Shown here piece by piece: positions 1 through 12,556 of a stretch of 64,000 nt of DNA. Both the position numbers and the translations under genes were made by a program. Below the pieces are notes generated by a model. That model saw nothing but the letters and a program-made list of their open reading frames with translations. It searched no databases and was not told the DNA's origin. The stretch lies in NCBI GenBank assembly GCA_013398055.1, contig VZRS01015014.1, forward strand, positions 62,102 through 126,101. Direction: 5' to 3'. The stretch comes from Ifrita kowaldi (Eukaryota > Chordata > Aves > Passeriformes > Cinclosomatidae). Numbering within the stretch: the stretch's first letter is position 1; every line of letters begins with the position of its first letter.

Positions 1-739
1 TAGTTCCTCAGCAGTGCACCAGGATATGGAAGCTGAAGTCTAGGAGAGGGAGGTTACTAATGTTTGTGTGCTAGAAGCACGCTAAGAAGGCATCTTTCCT
101 CTCTCTGACTGCTGAATTTTCTTTTAAGCTGCCATTAGGTGAATTGAATAACATTGCAACTACATTCGTCTGAAGACAAAAAAAATTATCTCTCTTAGCA
201 TAGAAGTCATCACAATTCTACTAAAACTTTTTGCAACAAATATAAAATCGTTTTCTGTATTAGTAATAATTCAAAGTTCTGACTGAATCTAATTTGAATG
301 TTTCCTCGCAGTTGTGTGTCCAAGTTTTTTATCTTCATGGTAGTTCATACTATCACATCAAACTACAATTCAGTAAAACTAAAGGGGTGGAGCTCAGGTG
401 CAGCTAGTCTTTGCTATTTTAAAAAAAATCCGACTGCCGATGATACCCATGGAAAAAGCTGTTGTGGTTTAACAAAAGGGTTGTTTCTCAAACTGTTTCT
501 CAGGAGGTGCATTGAGTTGCAGCTTGAGAACTTCTAGGATAATAAGTAACATTAAAACTGCCTCATCCAACAGGACTTCGGAGCAAGTAAGGGTATACAA
601 GGGTATACCCATATCATTCAAACACCGAGGGTAGTAGCTTTCTCCCAAGATAAAGTGTCCTGCGGTGATTTCGCTTGCAGCTGAAGGCTGGATGTTTCTT
701 CATGTGGAGCGCAGCAGTTTAATGGTGCACAGTGTTTAC

Positions 740-763
740 AATACTACACAAATATGTAGTATT
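740..763. repeat. Perfect 9-bp inverted repeat (short hairpin)
   Basis: aatactaca at 740-748 is the exact reverse complement of tgtagtatt at 755-763, with a 6-nt AT-only loop. A third copy of the 9-mer, aatactaca, recurs at 789-797, so either of two left-type arms could pair with the one right arm. No function is implied. Arms this short arise by chance in AT-rich DNA, but the third copy suggests a local duplication. Confidence 0.6.
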
Positions 764-3662
764 TTAACAGTATGTACAGTATGTTTGCAATACTACACTA
801 ACATCCAGGTCACATACATGAGTTGGGAAGGTGAAAATGTGAATACTGCTGTGATATTACAGTAAGAACCCTAGGGCGTTGTGATGTTAAATTGTCATCA
901 AGAATGAAATGCACTGAGACGAGGTTAGGGCTTAACTTCTTCCACAATTTGCTCCTCTCTACCCCAAACCCACACCTGAACTCAAGGTCAGATATTGAAT
1001 CTGCTCTGTGTTCAGTCTCCTTTTGGAAGTAAATTCTCTTCTGCATCATGTCTAAGTAGATGGCACCATCCTAAATACCTTCACCTTCATTAACATTATC
1101 TCCTTTCTCTTGTTACAGTCTGGTCATAAATGTTCACAACAGTGTACTACAAAAAGGTTGAATTTTAATGACATTCTGAGGCTATGATATATGATCACTG
1201 ATCCTCCACTATGTGTTTTTCTACAAATAGCCTTGCAAACAGCCCCAGTGTTAAACATAAACCTTTATATCAGAGCACTGTGTTCAGCAATTCCTCAAGG
1301 AAGAAAAGGCCACAAAAAAATCTTACAGGGTCTGGCCTGGAGAAAACATCTGTTTGTGAGATTTGCCTAATTCCATGTTGCGAGTAATAGGAAGGGATGG
1401 TACATACTCTTCATCCCATTTCTACATGCAAGTGCTCTCATGGACGCAAGTAAATAAAATGGAGACTTAGTGGAAACCAAATGGTTCAAGGACAGTTATC
1501 AGTGCTATAGTGTACTCGACTTCCTATGCAGCTAGATATTAATATGTTGTCAAAATGCAACTTTTTTTGCTGTAAATCCTATGGATCTTTTAAAATTTAC
1601 AAAGAGCAAAGAGATTATTTAAATATATTCTTGTTGTAAATATGACCAATCAAGCTCTTATTATAAACTAAACTTTTAAGTAACATCTAAAAAAAGGAAA
1701 CAAACAATTAGACCAAAAGACACCTCATCAGGATTCACATGCAAGCTGATATGGTAGGAAGCTGACAAAGACTGAATTTCTAAAACCCAAGTTGTATTCA
1801 CAACTGTATTCAAAGCTGGCTGGAAGGAAATATTTCTCTGCCTTCTTTAGAAGATCAGCTCATGACAAATACAAAGAGAAATGAATCTAGCAAGCTTGCT
1901 TCCTTTCTTATTTCTTATTTTTCATAATTGACTTCCATTAGATTGGATTATAAAGTGTACTCAAATTACTGACTCACCAATCCCAAGAAGGCAAGTCTTT
2001 AAAGTAATGAGATTAACAACTGTTGATCAAAGAAAATTGCCATAGATGCAAGGCTCTGCTTTTGTTGGTGAAATGCATTGCTAGAGATCTGACTGGACTG
2101 GATATTTCATGCTGGCCACCACGGACAGCTGCACATGGGAAGGATTGCTCCTAAAACAACAGAGAGCCCTGCCCACAGGAGACAACCCCTAGCGGAAGTT
2201 CAGAGGTTTCTTCATCTCTCTTTTCAGGGATACTAGAAAATACTAGGAAGTTAACTTTCCATCATAAGCAGATTCATCCCAGTGCCCTTTATTATTCCAG
2301 AAGCTCTGGGAAGGTCTTTGAGCCTGCTGGGAAGTTCTGCGAATATGGGAGAATTAAAGGAAATTGTCTTTGGAGGCTGTCATCCTTCCCAGAGTTTCTG
2401 TCAAACATGCCACAGTGAATGCATTAGAGCATCCTCAGGAAAGACTGGTTCATGTTGTTTCCCAACACCAGTTTGGATGTCTCCGGAGGAAAAGAAACAT
2501 CTTCCCACCATTTTCAGGGCAAAAGCCAACATTTCATTTAAGTGAAAAAGAGGAGGATCAAGGTGGAATGGGTGCTCTTGGGGACAGGGAGTTGGGGGGA
2601 AGTGAGCAATAAAAAAAGCAGCCAGGCAAGATTAATTTGAACCCCTTTAGCTGGATGGTGATTAGATTGAATGCATTCTATCCACTTGGGCAAGAAGGCA
2701 ATTTGTTGCTCCACATGGCTATTAGCAGCATAGATTAGCTTCATGGAAATAGAGGCTCTAAGGTTCGGGATAAGCATTCCTGAAGGAGAAAAACTTTAAT
2801 ACATATAAACTTTAATACAGCTTTCTTTTTTCCATTCTCTTCCCATAGAAAGCTAGGCTGGCATAGTATACAGACTGTGCTTCTAGAACAGAGAAAAGCA
2901 GGGATGTTTTCCCTCAGTCCTACTTATACCCATCCACTTTGAGATCCCTCTGTGAAAAAAATAAAAAGAAATAGGGAAGAAACACAGTTTGAACAAAAAC
3001 AAATAAAAAGGCCATCTCTGCTCTCTTGGTGAGTGTTTTACACTCAGTCTGCTTTGACCTTTGCTGATGGGACTCCTCACCAACATATACCTGGGAGCAG
3101 ACTGTAAGTGTTCACAGTGTGATGCTGGTAAGGAGGTTGCAGGACCCCATTAGAAAGCACCCCATGAAGCAGAGCCTCAAGTGGCTGAGTTGGCCTTGCC
3201 ACAATCACATTTCCCTAGAGCTCAAAGGTCAGTGTCTGTTCTGCTTTCAATGTACATCAAAATTCCCCTATTCTAAAGAAACAAAAAATGCATTGGGGGT
3301 GGACTGTATCCAGAATTCCTCTGCAAGAATTTTTGATGAAGAAAGAAAGCAAACTAATGACACTGTCTTTCCCATCACACCTATGCAGGCCATATGAACC
3401 ACAGGAAGAGTGGCAGCCCTCAGTAAACAATGCACCACAGAGACACTTTATCATGGCTCCCTCACACCCTGTGGAGCTGAGAATGAAGAACACATATCTC
3501 CAGATCTCAGACTGAAACTTAACTGAGTGCAAATCAAATCATTAATGAAGTTCAAAAGTGGAGGATGGTTCTTATTATCACTAGGTTCTCATTTTTGTCC
3601 TCTTGATATCCATCCAAAAATAAACATTTTTTAAAAATCAGAATACTTCCTGAGGTGACCAG

Positions 3663-3710
3663 CATTGGGAATATTAGGAATAGAAAAACATTGGGAATAT
3701 TAGGAATATA
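3663..3710. repeat. Tandem duplication, 26-bp period
   Basis: The 20-mer cattgggaatattaggaata starts at 3663 and again at 3689, exactly 26 bases later, with tagaaaaa-type spacer between. This is a simple two-copy tandem duplication with identical cores, so it is recent or constrained relative to its surroundings. No larger element is visible around it. Confidence 0.85.
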
Positions 3711-4653
3711 AGCAAGTGACACCAAAACCTTTTTCTCAGACCCATGCTGTTCAAATTACTTGAATTTCTTTCAAATATGCAGTTAAAAAGCAAAATTCAC
3801 TCTCTGCTCACACCACCCAAATGGATCCAACTTAGATTATCCTTATAAGAAATATGTGCAAATGATATTCACATGGCTTGTTCCTCCACTGAGATCAGTG
3901 GTGTCAGTACAGAGTGGAGGCAGATACCACTATGAAGAAGCAAGGGTGGTCTTTACCCTCTCTGAAACATGCTGCATCCCAACCCGGAACTGGCATTTCC
4001 TGTCTGGATAAGGCTTTCTACTTCTATTAGGCTAATTCCCATTGTAATGCAGCCTCTTGATCTTAGATAGGGCACAGAGAGCGACCTGAACCCAAAGGCA
4101 AGGGTGCAGCTCACTGGGTTGTTACGAGGGAGGCACTGAGTGGCCCCTTTTCTGTCCAGTTCTCCTCTGAAAATCACAGACACTGAGAATCTTTCACAAA
4201 GAAAAACTGGTTTTCTGTCACATTTGGAGCTATTTTCACATCACCATTCTTCCCTTGATCAAGCTACTCTTTGCTATTAAAAAGATTTTAAAAGGCTTCA
4301 GGCTGTACAATTTTATATGTTTTAGCACAGCGTGTTCATGAAGGAAGTGATTTGAAGCAGGTGTGATTTCAGGATATGCTAGTTGACCTTAAAAGTAAGC
4401 ATGAATTTTAGCACAGTGATTTCCACAGGCAAATAACCACATCTATCCACATTCATGTCAAGAGAAAGATTAGAACTAGAATCTCCAAATGTCAAGCTCA
4501 TGAAAGTAGTAAAAAAGAAAAAAAAAAAAGCACATCAAGAGCAATAGCAGAATCTCCCACTCCTGACCCCATCAGAAGAGGTGAACTCCAACAGGCAAAA
4601 GGAAATATAATGACAGTGCCAATGGAGCAGTTATGCAGCTTCAGTTGCAAGGT

Positions 4654-4675
4654 TATCACTAGGATATCACTAGGA
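4654..4675. repeat. Perfect 11-bp tandem duplication
   Basis: The 11-mer tatcactagga is present twice back to back (4654-4664 and 4665-4675). This looks like simple replication slippage, with no associated element. Confidence 0.85.
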
Positions 4676-6569
4676 TACCTCATTAAGAACTCACATCTAA
4701 CAGGACTTCTGGGCTGAAAGCTCAAAGGAAATTTTGTGCGGTACTTATATTGAGATTTGCACATCTTCACACTTAGACCTGGGCTTGACTTCAGCACATG
4801 CAAGACTTCAGCAGAGAGATGAAGAAGAAAGCTTAGCTATTCGAGTAGTAAAGCTTAGTTTGCCAGAGAGAAGGTTCAGATTGTATTTTCACCCTTTGTA
4901 TGATTCCTGCCCTCTGTCTTTTGACACAACAGGATGTCTTGGCCATAACAAGAAAAAAAAAATCCAAATATAAAAAAGTTTCATAGCAGATGTGGAAACA
5001 AAGGAATAATTTTTTTCCAAAGAACTGAAAATGAGGCCTGTGTATTAAGATCAGGAATTCCGGCAGTGGGAGGAAAGGCATATACATAGACCTGCAGAAA
5101 GTTAGAGAGATAATTTGGAAACATAAATCACATTGCTGTGGTATCAGCCAGCCATAGCAACATCCCTATAAATGGGACTAATCATCACGTAGGTCCAGTT
5201 AGGCTTGGTTTCCTGTTCCATAGTGAAGCTTTCTGAAAAAATTTCCTGAATATTCAGTAAAAGGCGGGAAAATGCACCTGCAAATGAACCATTTCCTGCC
5301 AGAAACTCAGTGTTCAGTTTTTAAATCACAAGCCCTCACTATAGTCAACGTGTGCACTCTCCAGGACTCTGGCCCTAGCTCATAGCCAAGGCAGAGGGCA
5401 AGCAATGGGATAAAGCTAAGAATCCTCCGAGGGAGAACAGAACTGAAAAAAAAAAAACCCTCAACAGATTCCAAATGCAACTTTAATTTTACATTATTAC
5501 CTGTCTCCATGAGGATTTGGCCAAGGAAAATTTAAAAATGTCACTGAGTATCGACTTGGTGGTCAGGATGTAACTGTAGTAAGGGCACTGCCTCAGCAGT
5601 TTCAGCTCCTCTTTTAGGCAGTCTGAACACTAAGTCCTGAATCAGCCTCAGGATTGTGCCTTACACTGAACCTCGTGTACCTGCCTCTGAGTTCTCCTCC
5701 CAAAATACTACAGGGTCAAAGTACGAGGGAACTCAGCTCAAAAACTGTTGTGGAGTGATGTGTGGGAAGCAAAAGCCTCCTGAAGACTGCTATTTCCTTC
5801 AATGATTTTGGTGCTATTATATGCTCAGTTTCTGCCAGAAGTTTGTGTTCTGGCAAGCTTCTAGCTAGCAGCATGAGAAGCGGGGAAGATACTTCTTTTA
5901 AGGATTTGTTTCCTGAATTGTGCACCACTGAAGAGCCTTGTGACAAATTATTTTGCAGAGTGCGTTAAATAATATAAAAAGGGGGTTCCAACACATGATC
6001 AGAGATAATTATGTTAAGAGCAGCTTAACAAGCAACTCTTTCTTAATCTCGCTACTGTAATTCCCCATGTGCATTTAACCTGCCTATGGTGAAGAGGCAA
6101 AATGAACCATTTAGACCTTTGCTCTAACTTGGGGTGTCAAGGAATCCCCAGTTTTGTGAAGAGAGCTGGCACTTTTACAGAGAATTCACTTGAAAAACAT
6201 TTGACATGGCATATTTTGTGCCAGCATAATTTCTATTATGAAGCAAGAGAAGACAGAAAAGAAAAAAAGAAGGGAAAACCCATCCCTGACCTGAAATTTT
6301 TGGTGAACGCTGGAGTAACAAACAGGGGACACATGTTGCTTTAAGCAGTGAACAGAGGATATGAAAGAGAAACTGGAGCTGCTGGGGTAGCTGAGGGGAA
6401 GAGGGAAGGACAAAGGAGTTTCCACAGGAGAAGGCTGTAAGGACACAGGGCACACATCCATAAAGACACAGGCTTCACTGCTTCCTACACTCACACAGCA
6501 ACTTGTTTTTCGAGGGGGAAGCCATTTCACTATTAGGCCCCATTGTGCTATTTTGAACAAGAAACCTAC

Positions 6570-6990
6570 TTTTCATTACCAGGAACCAACATTAGCCCTC
6601 TTCATGTCTGTCAGACTCAATCTCAGATGTCTGGCAATTACTTGAAATTGAACTCAAAACAATACTGAGGTTTTATTGATAGCTTCTCATCAGTTGCTTG
6701 CTGTTTCTTGCCTTTCAACCAATAGCCTGGAGAGCATCCAATTCTCCTACACCGTGCCCAACTGGGTCAAATTTCAGAGAGGTTATTGATTGGGACTTGA
6801 CATTTAAGGAACATATGACCACTGTGGCATGAACAGCTTTTTACCAGCTCATAAATATTGCTGGGTTGAAACATCCCCTTTCTCATGCTGAAAATTGAAA
6901 CGTTATTTCCTTGTTTCTCTTCTGGCTCAGCATTTTAATACTGTAATTTGCAGTTTCCCTAGATTTCCAAACTGTGCAGGGATAAATGCT
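6570..6990 (+). mobile_element. Ancient L2-clade-like LINE fossil (reverse transcriptase, 3' half)
   Basis: Translated in three shifting frames, this stretch keeps the order of motifs found near the end of the reverse transcriptase of L2/Maui-type non-LTR retrotransposons. At 6627-6683 the frame reads MSGNYLKLNSKQ, a stop, then GFIDS, matching the family's W-M-x-x-N-F-L-K-L-N...K-T-E-V-L-L-I-G block. At 6782 it reads VIDWDLTFKEHMTTVA, matching the L-G-V-x-x-D-x-x-L-S-F-x-x-H block. That is followed by TAFYQL...LKHPLSHAE, matching A-F-Y-H-L-R-x-I...L-S-H-A. At 6939 a YCN remains where the family has L-D-Y-C-N-A-L. The frames differ by one or two bases and contain several stops, so the copy is long dead. 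No poly-A tail, 3' UTR or target-site duplication was found. The motif order and spacing are what convince me. The exact family is uncertain and could be L2, a CR1 relative or another Jockey-superfamily clade. Confidence 0.6.
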
Positions 6991-9900
6991 GCTGTGAAAG
7001 TTATTTCAGGTAGCCAATCCCAGAGCCTCTGCCAGCTGGACTAAACAAAATCAGTTAAATCTTGTCTAGCAAGAATTTCAAAGAGAAGAAGCAATAGATA
7101 TGTCAATACTTCATGGATTTTTTAATGAAATCTCTTGGCAACAGAAAAACTATTGGGGTTTTTTTTGTTGTTATTTTGATCAGACTCTGGCCTTTTACTT
7201 GCTGGGAGGGATGGAGGGATTCTGTCAAGAGAAGGTCAACATCTTGAAGATGTGACTTGTTTATAGTGAAATTGGCCTTTGCAAGGCTAAACCAGTGCTG
7301 TTGTATGCCTCTGATTCCCACTTTTTAGGACCCCACTTTGAATCAAATGCTAAAGCTAATGGTCTGTTGACTGATGTGTTAAACTCTAAATTTCCCGGTG
7401 ACTTGGAAATGATCTGCCTCCTTAAAAAGTAGACACTAACTGAAAAGAAAAAAAAAAAAAAAACACATGGGTTTCACACACTTGTTTTTGTCTAAAATTC
7501 AACAGTAAGACTTCTCTCGCTAGAAATCTGAGATGAAGTCCAGGACAGCCCCAAAGACAATGTCACAGAAGAGGGCAGGACTACTGGAGACCCCTCGGCC
7601 CCAGCTTTAAGCAGAAGGTAACAGTGATTCTGAACAAATTAAAATGGTCTTTTAATTGTTTCTAGAGGGTTTATTAATTACTGCAATATAAGGCAAATAT
7701 CAGGTTTTGCAACCTTTTTCACACACATCAAATTCATTTCGGAGCAGAGACCCCTAGACTGAACAGGCCCATTGGGTTAATATTTTTACGACACCTATTT
7801 AAAGGCTGAGGTTCAGCTGTAGTGCATTAAATAATCAACATATTTTGTCACCTGGTTTACCATGATATTACTGAGATACAGCTTGCCTGTGCACTTTATG
7901 TCCTTGCAGCTGAAATTTTGTTTTCCTTATAGAAGTTCCCTCTCTCTCTCCATTAAAGCTCATAAGTTGCATTCTTCTAAGATGCACTAAAAAGAGAACT
8001 GGTTAGAAGGACATCAGGCATGCTCTTCCGTCACAGAATGTATTTTGTTTTTAAAAAATCCACACAAAATCCAATTATATCAATATTTTGGCATTTTTGT
8101 ATTTTTTTCAATTATGATAAAACACATTATTCCAAGAATATAAAAATATTTCATTTGGAGATTATTTTTCACTCTGTGTTACTGTATAGAATGTGTTATT
8201 TTCCTTATTCATTAAAAATATCCATATAACAAGCATCTATTGACTTCTATCATCTTGATATTAAAATATATAAATATTTTTACTTATAAAAACAATATAA
8301 AATTTATATAATGAATATTTTTAAAATAAGATTCAGCACCTCAATAAAGTAGAAACAAAACATTTTTATATTTTCTATTTGCTGTTTTCACAGCACGGGT
8401 TCCCTGAAAATTTCAAAATCTTGATTTGGAATTCAGATTCAGAAACCTGATCAATTTGAAAAGTTTGCCATTCCCTGAGGAAAAGGGATTGTCTGCTGCA
8501 CGTGGTTGTAGCTGTTCCCTCTGCACAGAAAACTCCAACACAGGAGAGCTTTCACAGCTGGGTAAGAAACCCGGTGACAGGAACGGCACTGCCCAGAAGG
8601 TTGGGACTTTAGCTGGACTCCAACACTAACAGTGAATGTGTGATACCCACAACTATTGTAAATGAGCCCTGTAACCTTTAATCAGTGATGTGACTTCCAA
8701 AATGAGGAAAAAAAAAATTAATCCACCATGAAAATAAGTAAATAAACACCAACCATGAACAAACCCTCAAGTTCACTGCAGTGCTAAATGCTTTTTCTTT
8801 TTTTTTTATTTTAGCAGTATAGCTATGTGTTATTTATACATATTGCTAAAAATTCCACTGTGTGGTAGAGCAAGTACACCATTTTACTTTAGAAAAATAT
8901 TAGTAAAAGCAGTGGTCTGACTCAGTTGAATTGAAGCTGAGATTTGGAGGGACCTGCAGTGTTATCACTTAAATAGGATGATTTATGTACCAGCCAGGTG
9001 AGAACTAGCAAGATCTGTATGTAGGCAGTCAATTCTGAGACATTTGGTTTCACATAAACTTATAAATATTAATTTCATATGCTTTTTTCACTCTTCATAG
9101 GGTAGCAGAAGGTCCTCGTGGGAAACTAGAAGGACAAGGACTGCTCAAAAGCCAGTAAAGCAGTTCAATTTCCAGCTCTTCATTTTGGTCAAAGAAGGAA
9201 AAGAATGGATGTCCTCAGCCATGCTGCCAAGGGCTGGTGGATGGGGCAGCAGCTGAAGTGGAAAGAAAAGGAAAGCTGACCAATCCTCAAACTACCCTGA
9301 CCCCCAAAGCCAGCGAGCTGCTTCATGGGTGACTGCATAACTAAGCCATGAATGAGCCAAAAAGCCTTTAAAGATTGTCTCCCACTTGTTTTGCTTGTTC
9401 ATGAGAATATGTTGCTCCTGGGAAGTGATGTGGCCAGCATGTTGTGAGTCATGAATTGCACTGATTGCAAGCACAGCTGGGAATCCTCTTCAGCCATTCC
9501 CAATTGCTTCCTTTCTCTAGCCTATTTTATCGTTTGATTTTTTACTGGCAGAATAAAAAAGTTACATTAAAAATAGGGCTTTGTTGCTTTTTCTGGCCCC
9601 AGCACTTCTTGGCAGCTGATTTCACTATCACTCTTTCCCTTTCTTTTAACTTTTTCAAATCTTCATTTATGTAGAGAGCATCAGACCACCCTGCTCTGTC
9701 CAGAAAGTCTCTGCTCTCATTGGTCTGGTGACTTTCTGTGGCAATTCTTGTTTGCAGCAGGTTGCCCTGGTATCACACCCCCCTCTCCTTTTCCATTCTG
9801 CCTCCTGCCCTGCTCTTGCACAACCACCCATTTTGTGTAAGGGCTTGACACTGGAAATATCTTTCGTTAAACCCTATTATTGGCTTTCCAGCAGAACTGG

Positions 9901-11087
9901 TAGCTGAAACCCTGGCACTGTAACTCAGTAAAACCTTTTTTGTGTTCTTCTTTGCTCTTTTCTCATACAAGAGCCCAGAAATTTTCCCTGCAGGCTTATA
10001 ATTGTGCTGCCATTATAGGATAGGTCTTTTAAGCCAATCATCTTAAATGCCCATCTTTCTGTGGTCGGCGATATTTTGTGTCAGAAAAAGCAAATCTCCC
10101 TCTCTCCTTGCTGCGCAGACATCCCAATGCAGAAATTAGGCTGTGAAAATCTATCTCCTCACAATCCAAAATAAGAAACGAGCCTCACATCAAAGTCAGT
10201 GAAAAGTCTCCCACGGGCTTCAAATGGCTTTGAGTCAGATACTGAGGGTGAAGCTGAGGTCTCTGCACCATTCAAGTTCTTCTTTAAACAAATTGATTGA
10301 TGAGAATAGGTATTATTCATTATCAGAAGAGTAGTATCAACTTTGGAAAACTTCTTCTTTTTCTGGGAACTGCTCGGCTACAAGGGATTGGGACACAGAG
10401 ACCTGTTCCCTTTCCCTCTATGTATCCAGCAGCTGCCTCTGGCATGAGGAGCCCTGTGCTAAGCACTCCCTTTCAGCTCCACGGTTATTTTGCCTGCAGC
10501 CCAAGCAATATTTGACACATATTGTATCCTGTTTCTGCTGCGTCAGCAGTGTTTGTGTAAACATGTTAGTTCATCCAGGCATGAAACTCACAATTGTTTT
10601 CCCACTTGCAAAACAAACCACGTCCAGTAAACCCAGGGGACAGGGCGGTTATTCAGATTTCTACTAAAGCTGCTCAACATGAGAGAAGTGGTTAACAAAG
10701 TTACTACTTTCCTTGGTGATCCATCAGCTGCCTCTGATATATGAAGTGCTGCTGACATGGCAGGAATGATGACATTGCCTTTCAGCAGCCCCATCTCCTT
10801 CCCTCTGAGGGGACTGAGCAGGTTGAGAAGACTGATAGGTTGTATCTCCTGATGGTAAGAGGGGTCTGTTTCCCTTTCTGTTCAGTGCACAGCAGAGGAA
10901 ATAAAGCACAACAGCATCGCCTACAAATCCTACTTAGCTGGGACTGGCTGCTGAATCCCAGGCTTGGATGCTGTAGGGCAATCTCGCTGGGAGCACACAG
11001 AGGTGAGGCTAGGTGGATAGCTGGAAGCAACCTGGGGAAGAAGGAGCAAAAGGTCTCTCAGCTTGGGGAATGTGCACAAAACCAACC
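6991..11087. other. Unique non-coding DNA, no gene seen
   Basis: No coding region, CR1 fragment or RNA gene is recognisable. The stretch contains a 19-base or so A run near 7447 and a very AT-rich block at about 8010-8370 (listed separately). Base composition becomes more balanced from about 9.7 kb onward. The short open frames here have no family character. Confidence 0.55.
8010..8370. other. Very AT-rich block
   Basis: Long runs of A/T with repeated tata, aaaat and attt words dominate, especially 8090-8370 where G and C are sparse. It may be a matrix-attachment-like or simply low-complexity AT-rich stretch. No poly-A-tailed element or clean microsatellite unit is present. Confidence 0.5.
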
Positions 11088-11819
11088 TGTTAGTTCATGT
11101 AGATCTGTTATCTAGACAGACTCCCATCCATTTCTGAATATTGAGGGATAGGAAACAGCAGGAGCAGCCAGGAGATATATTTACCATTCTCTGTATTTAC
11201 CCTAGATACACCACAGCAGACAGAGCATCTCAAGATGCCTTTTAGCCCTGCAGGCAATGAGAGCGTGGCAGCCTGAATTCATCCCATCTACTTGAGCTTT
11301 GAGCCCTTTCCCTGATTTGGGAGAAACAGAGACAGACAGACAGACCACATGACCTGTGCAAACACAGGGGAGGAAGAGGTGCCCTCTGCCAGTACCTTCT
11401 GCTCCACAAGCTGGCTGAAGTCAGGCAGGACGTTCCTGAGAGGATAGGCCTGCATTTTGTCCTCTGCACTAATTTCTTTGCTCCTGTATTCAGTTATAGT
11501 TGTCATTGTCATTGATCACACGAGGTCTCACACAGACTTTATTGAGGGCAGTAGCTGAGACTTGCTGAGGTGCTGATGGCAGCATTCCCTTCTCTGCCCC
11601 ACCTCTCTCTCATGATTTGTGGTGGGAGGCTGCTGCTGGTGCACCTCGCTTCATCTCCTACCTGTTGTTACTCACAGGTCTGCACACCTTCAAATTGTTT
11701 TGTAAACAAAAACCCAAACCTTCCCAAAGTATCTCTGTTGAAGAGACATGGTCTTTGTGAAGGTTCATCCAGGTTACATGTCCCCTGCTTTTCCAGCAAG
11801 TGCTGCCACTTTCTGTAAA
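11088..11819. repeat. Near-identical direct repeat, copy A (732 bp), probable assembly duplication
   Basis: Copy A runs from tgttagttcatg to ttctgtaaa and stops exactly at the single N at 11820. Copy B begins on the next base with the same sequence. By eye the two copies differ at four single bases (for example gagcg versus gagca at 11265, ccc/tcc and ccctg/cactg just after 11310, and gacgt/gacat near 11430) and by one CAGA unit in a short (CAGA)n run near 11335. That pattern of a few SNPs and one microsatellite step is typical of two alleles. No transposon ends or coding content are seen in the unit. Confidence 0.93.
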
Positions 11820-11820
11820 N
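11820..11820. other. Single-N join (assembly gap marker)
   Basis: One N sits exactly between the end of copy A and the start of copy B of the ~735 bp repeat. A one-base N at a repeat boundary marks a join between contigs rather than a miscalled base. Confidence 0.85.
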
Positions 11821-12556
11821 TGTTAGTTCATGTAGATCTGTTATCTAGACAGACTCCCATCCATTTCTGAATATTGAGGGATAGGAAACAGCAGGAGCAG
11901 CCAGGAGATATATTTACCATTCTCTGTATTTACCCTAGATACACCACAGCAGACAGAGCATCTCAAGATGCCTTTTAGCCCTGCAGGCAATGAGAGCATG
12001 GCAGCCTGAATTCATCCCATCTACTTGAGCTTTGAGTCCTTTCACTGATTTGGGAGAAACAGAGACAGACAGACAGACAGACCACATGACCTGTGCAAAC
12101 ACAGGGGAGGAAGAGGTGCCCTCTGCCAGTACCTTCTGCTCCACAAGCTGGCTGAAGTCAGGCAGGACATTCCTGAGAGGATAGGCCTGCATTTTGTCCT
12201 CTGCACTAATTTCTTTGCTCCTGTATTCAGTTATAGTTGTCATTGTCATTGATCACACGAGGTCTCACACAGACTTTATTGAGGGCAGTAGCTGAGACTT
12301 GCTGAGGTGCTGATGGCAGCATTCCCTTCTCTGCCCCACCTCTCTCTCATGATTTGTGGTGGGAGGCTGCTGCTGGTGCACCTCGCTTCATCTCCTACCT
12401 GTTGTTACTCACAGGTCTGCACACCTTCAAATTGTTTTGTAAACAAAAACCCAAACCTTCCCAAAGTATCTCTGTTGAAGAGACATGGTCTTTGTGAAGG
12501 TTCATCCAGGTTACATGTCCCCTGCTTTTCCAGCAAGTGCTGCCACTTTCTGTAAA
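11821..12556. repeat. Near-identical direct repeat, copy B (736 bp)
   Basis: This is the second copy of the unit that starts at 11088. It begins immediately after the N with tgttagttcatg and ends at tgtaaa (12556), after which unique sequence continues. It carries one more CAGA unit than copy A (near 12066-12082), which accounts for the 4-bp length difference. Apart from that and four substitutions the copies appear identical. It should be treated as the same locus as copy A until shown otherwise. Confidence 0.93.

Larger units (their letters stand above)
1..6569. other. Unique non-coding DNA, no gene seen
   Basis: This stretch has no open frame with recognisable protein character, no CR1 tail and no RNA gene. 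It is AT-rich and broken by A or T runs (for example near 4520 and 5445). The only structure I could support is small: a hairpin at 740-763, a 10-bp palindrome gggtataccc at 601-610, and two short tandem duplications at 3663 and 4654, listed separately. Short exons or regulatory sites could be present and would not be visible by eye. Confidence 0.6.

Noticed and set aside
11088..11819. The repeated unit as an LTR pair
   Set aside because: It begins with TG but does not end in CA, there is no internal region between the copies, and no primer-binding site or polypurine tract.
11088..12556. A genuine recent segmental tandem duplication
   Set aside because: The N sits exactly at the copy junction and the differences look allelic, so assembly duplication is the simpler reading, although only reads can settle it.
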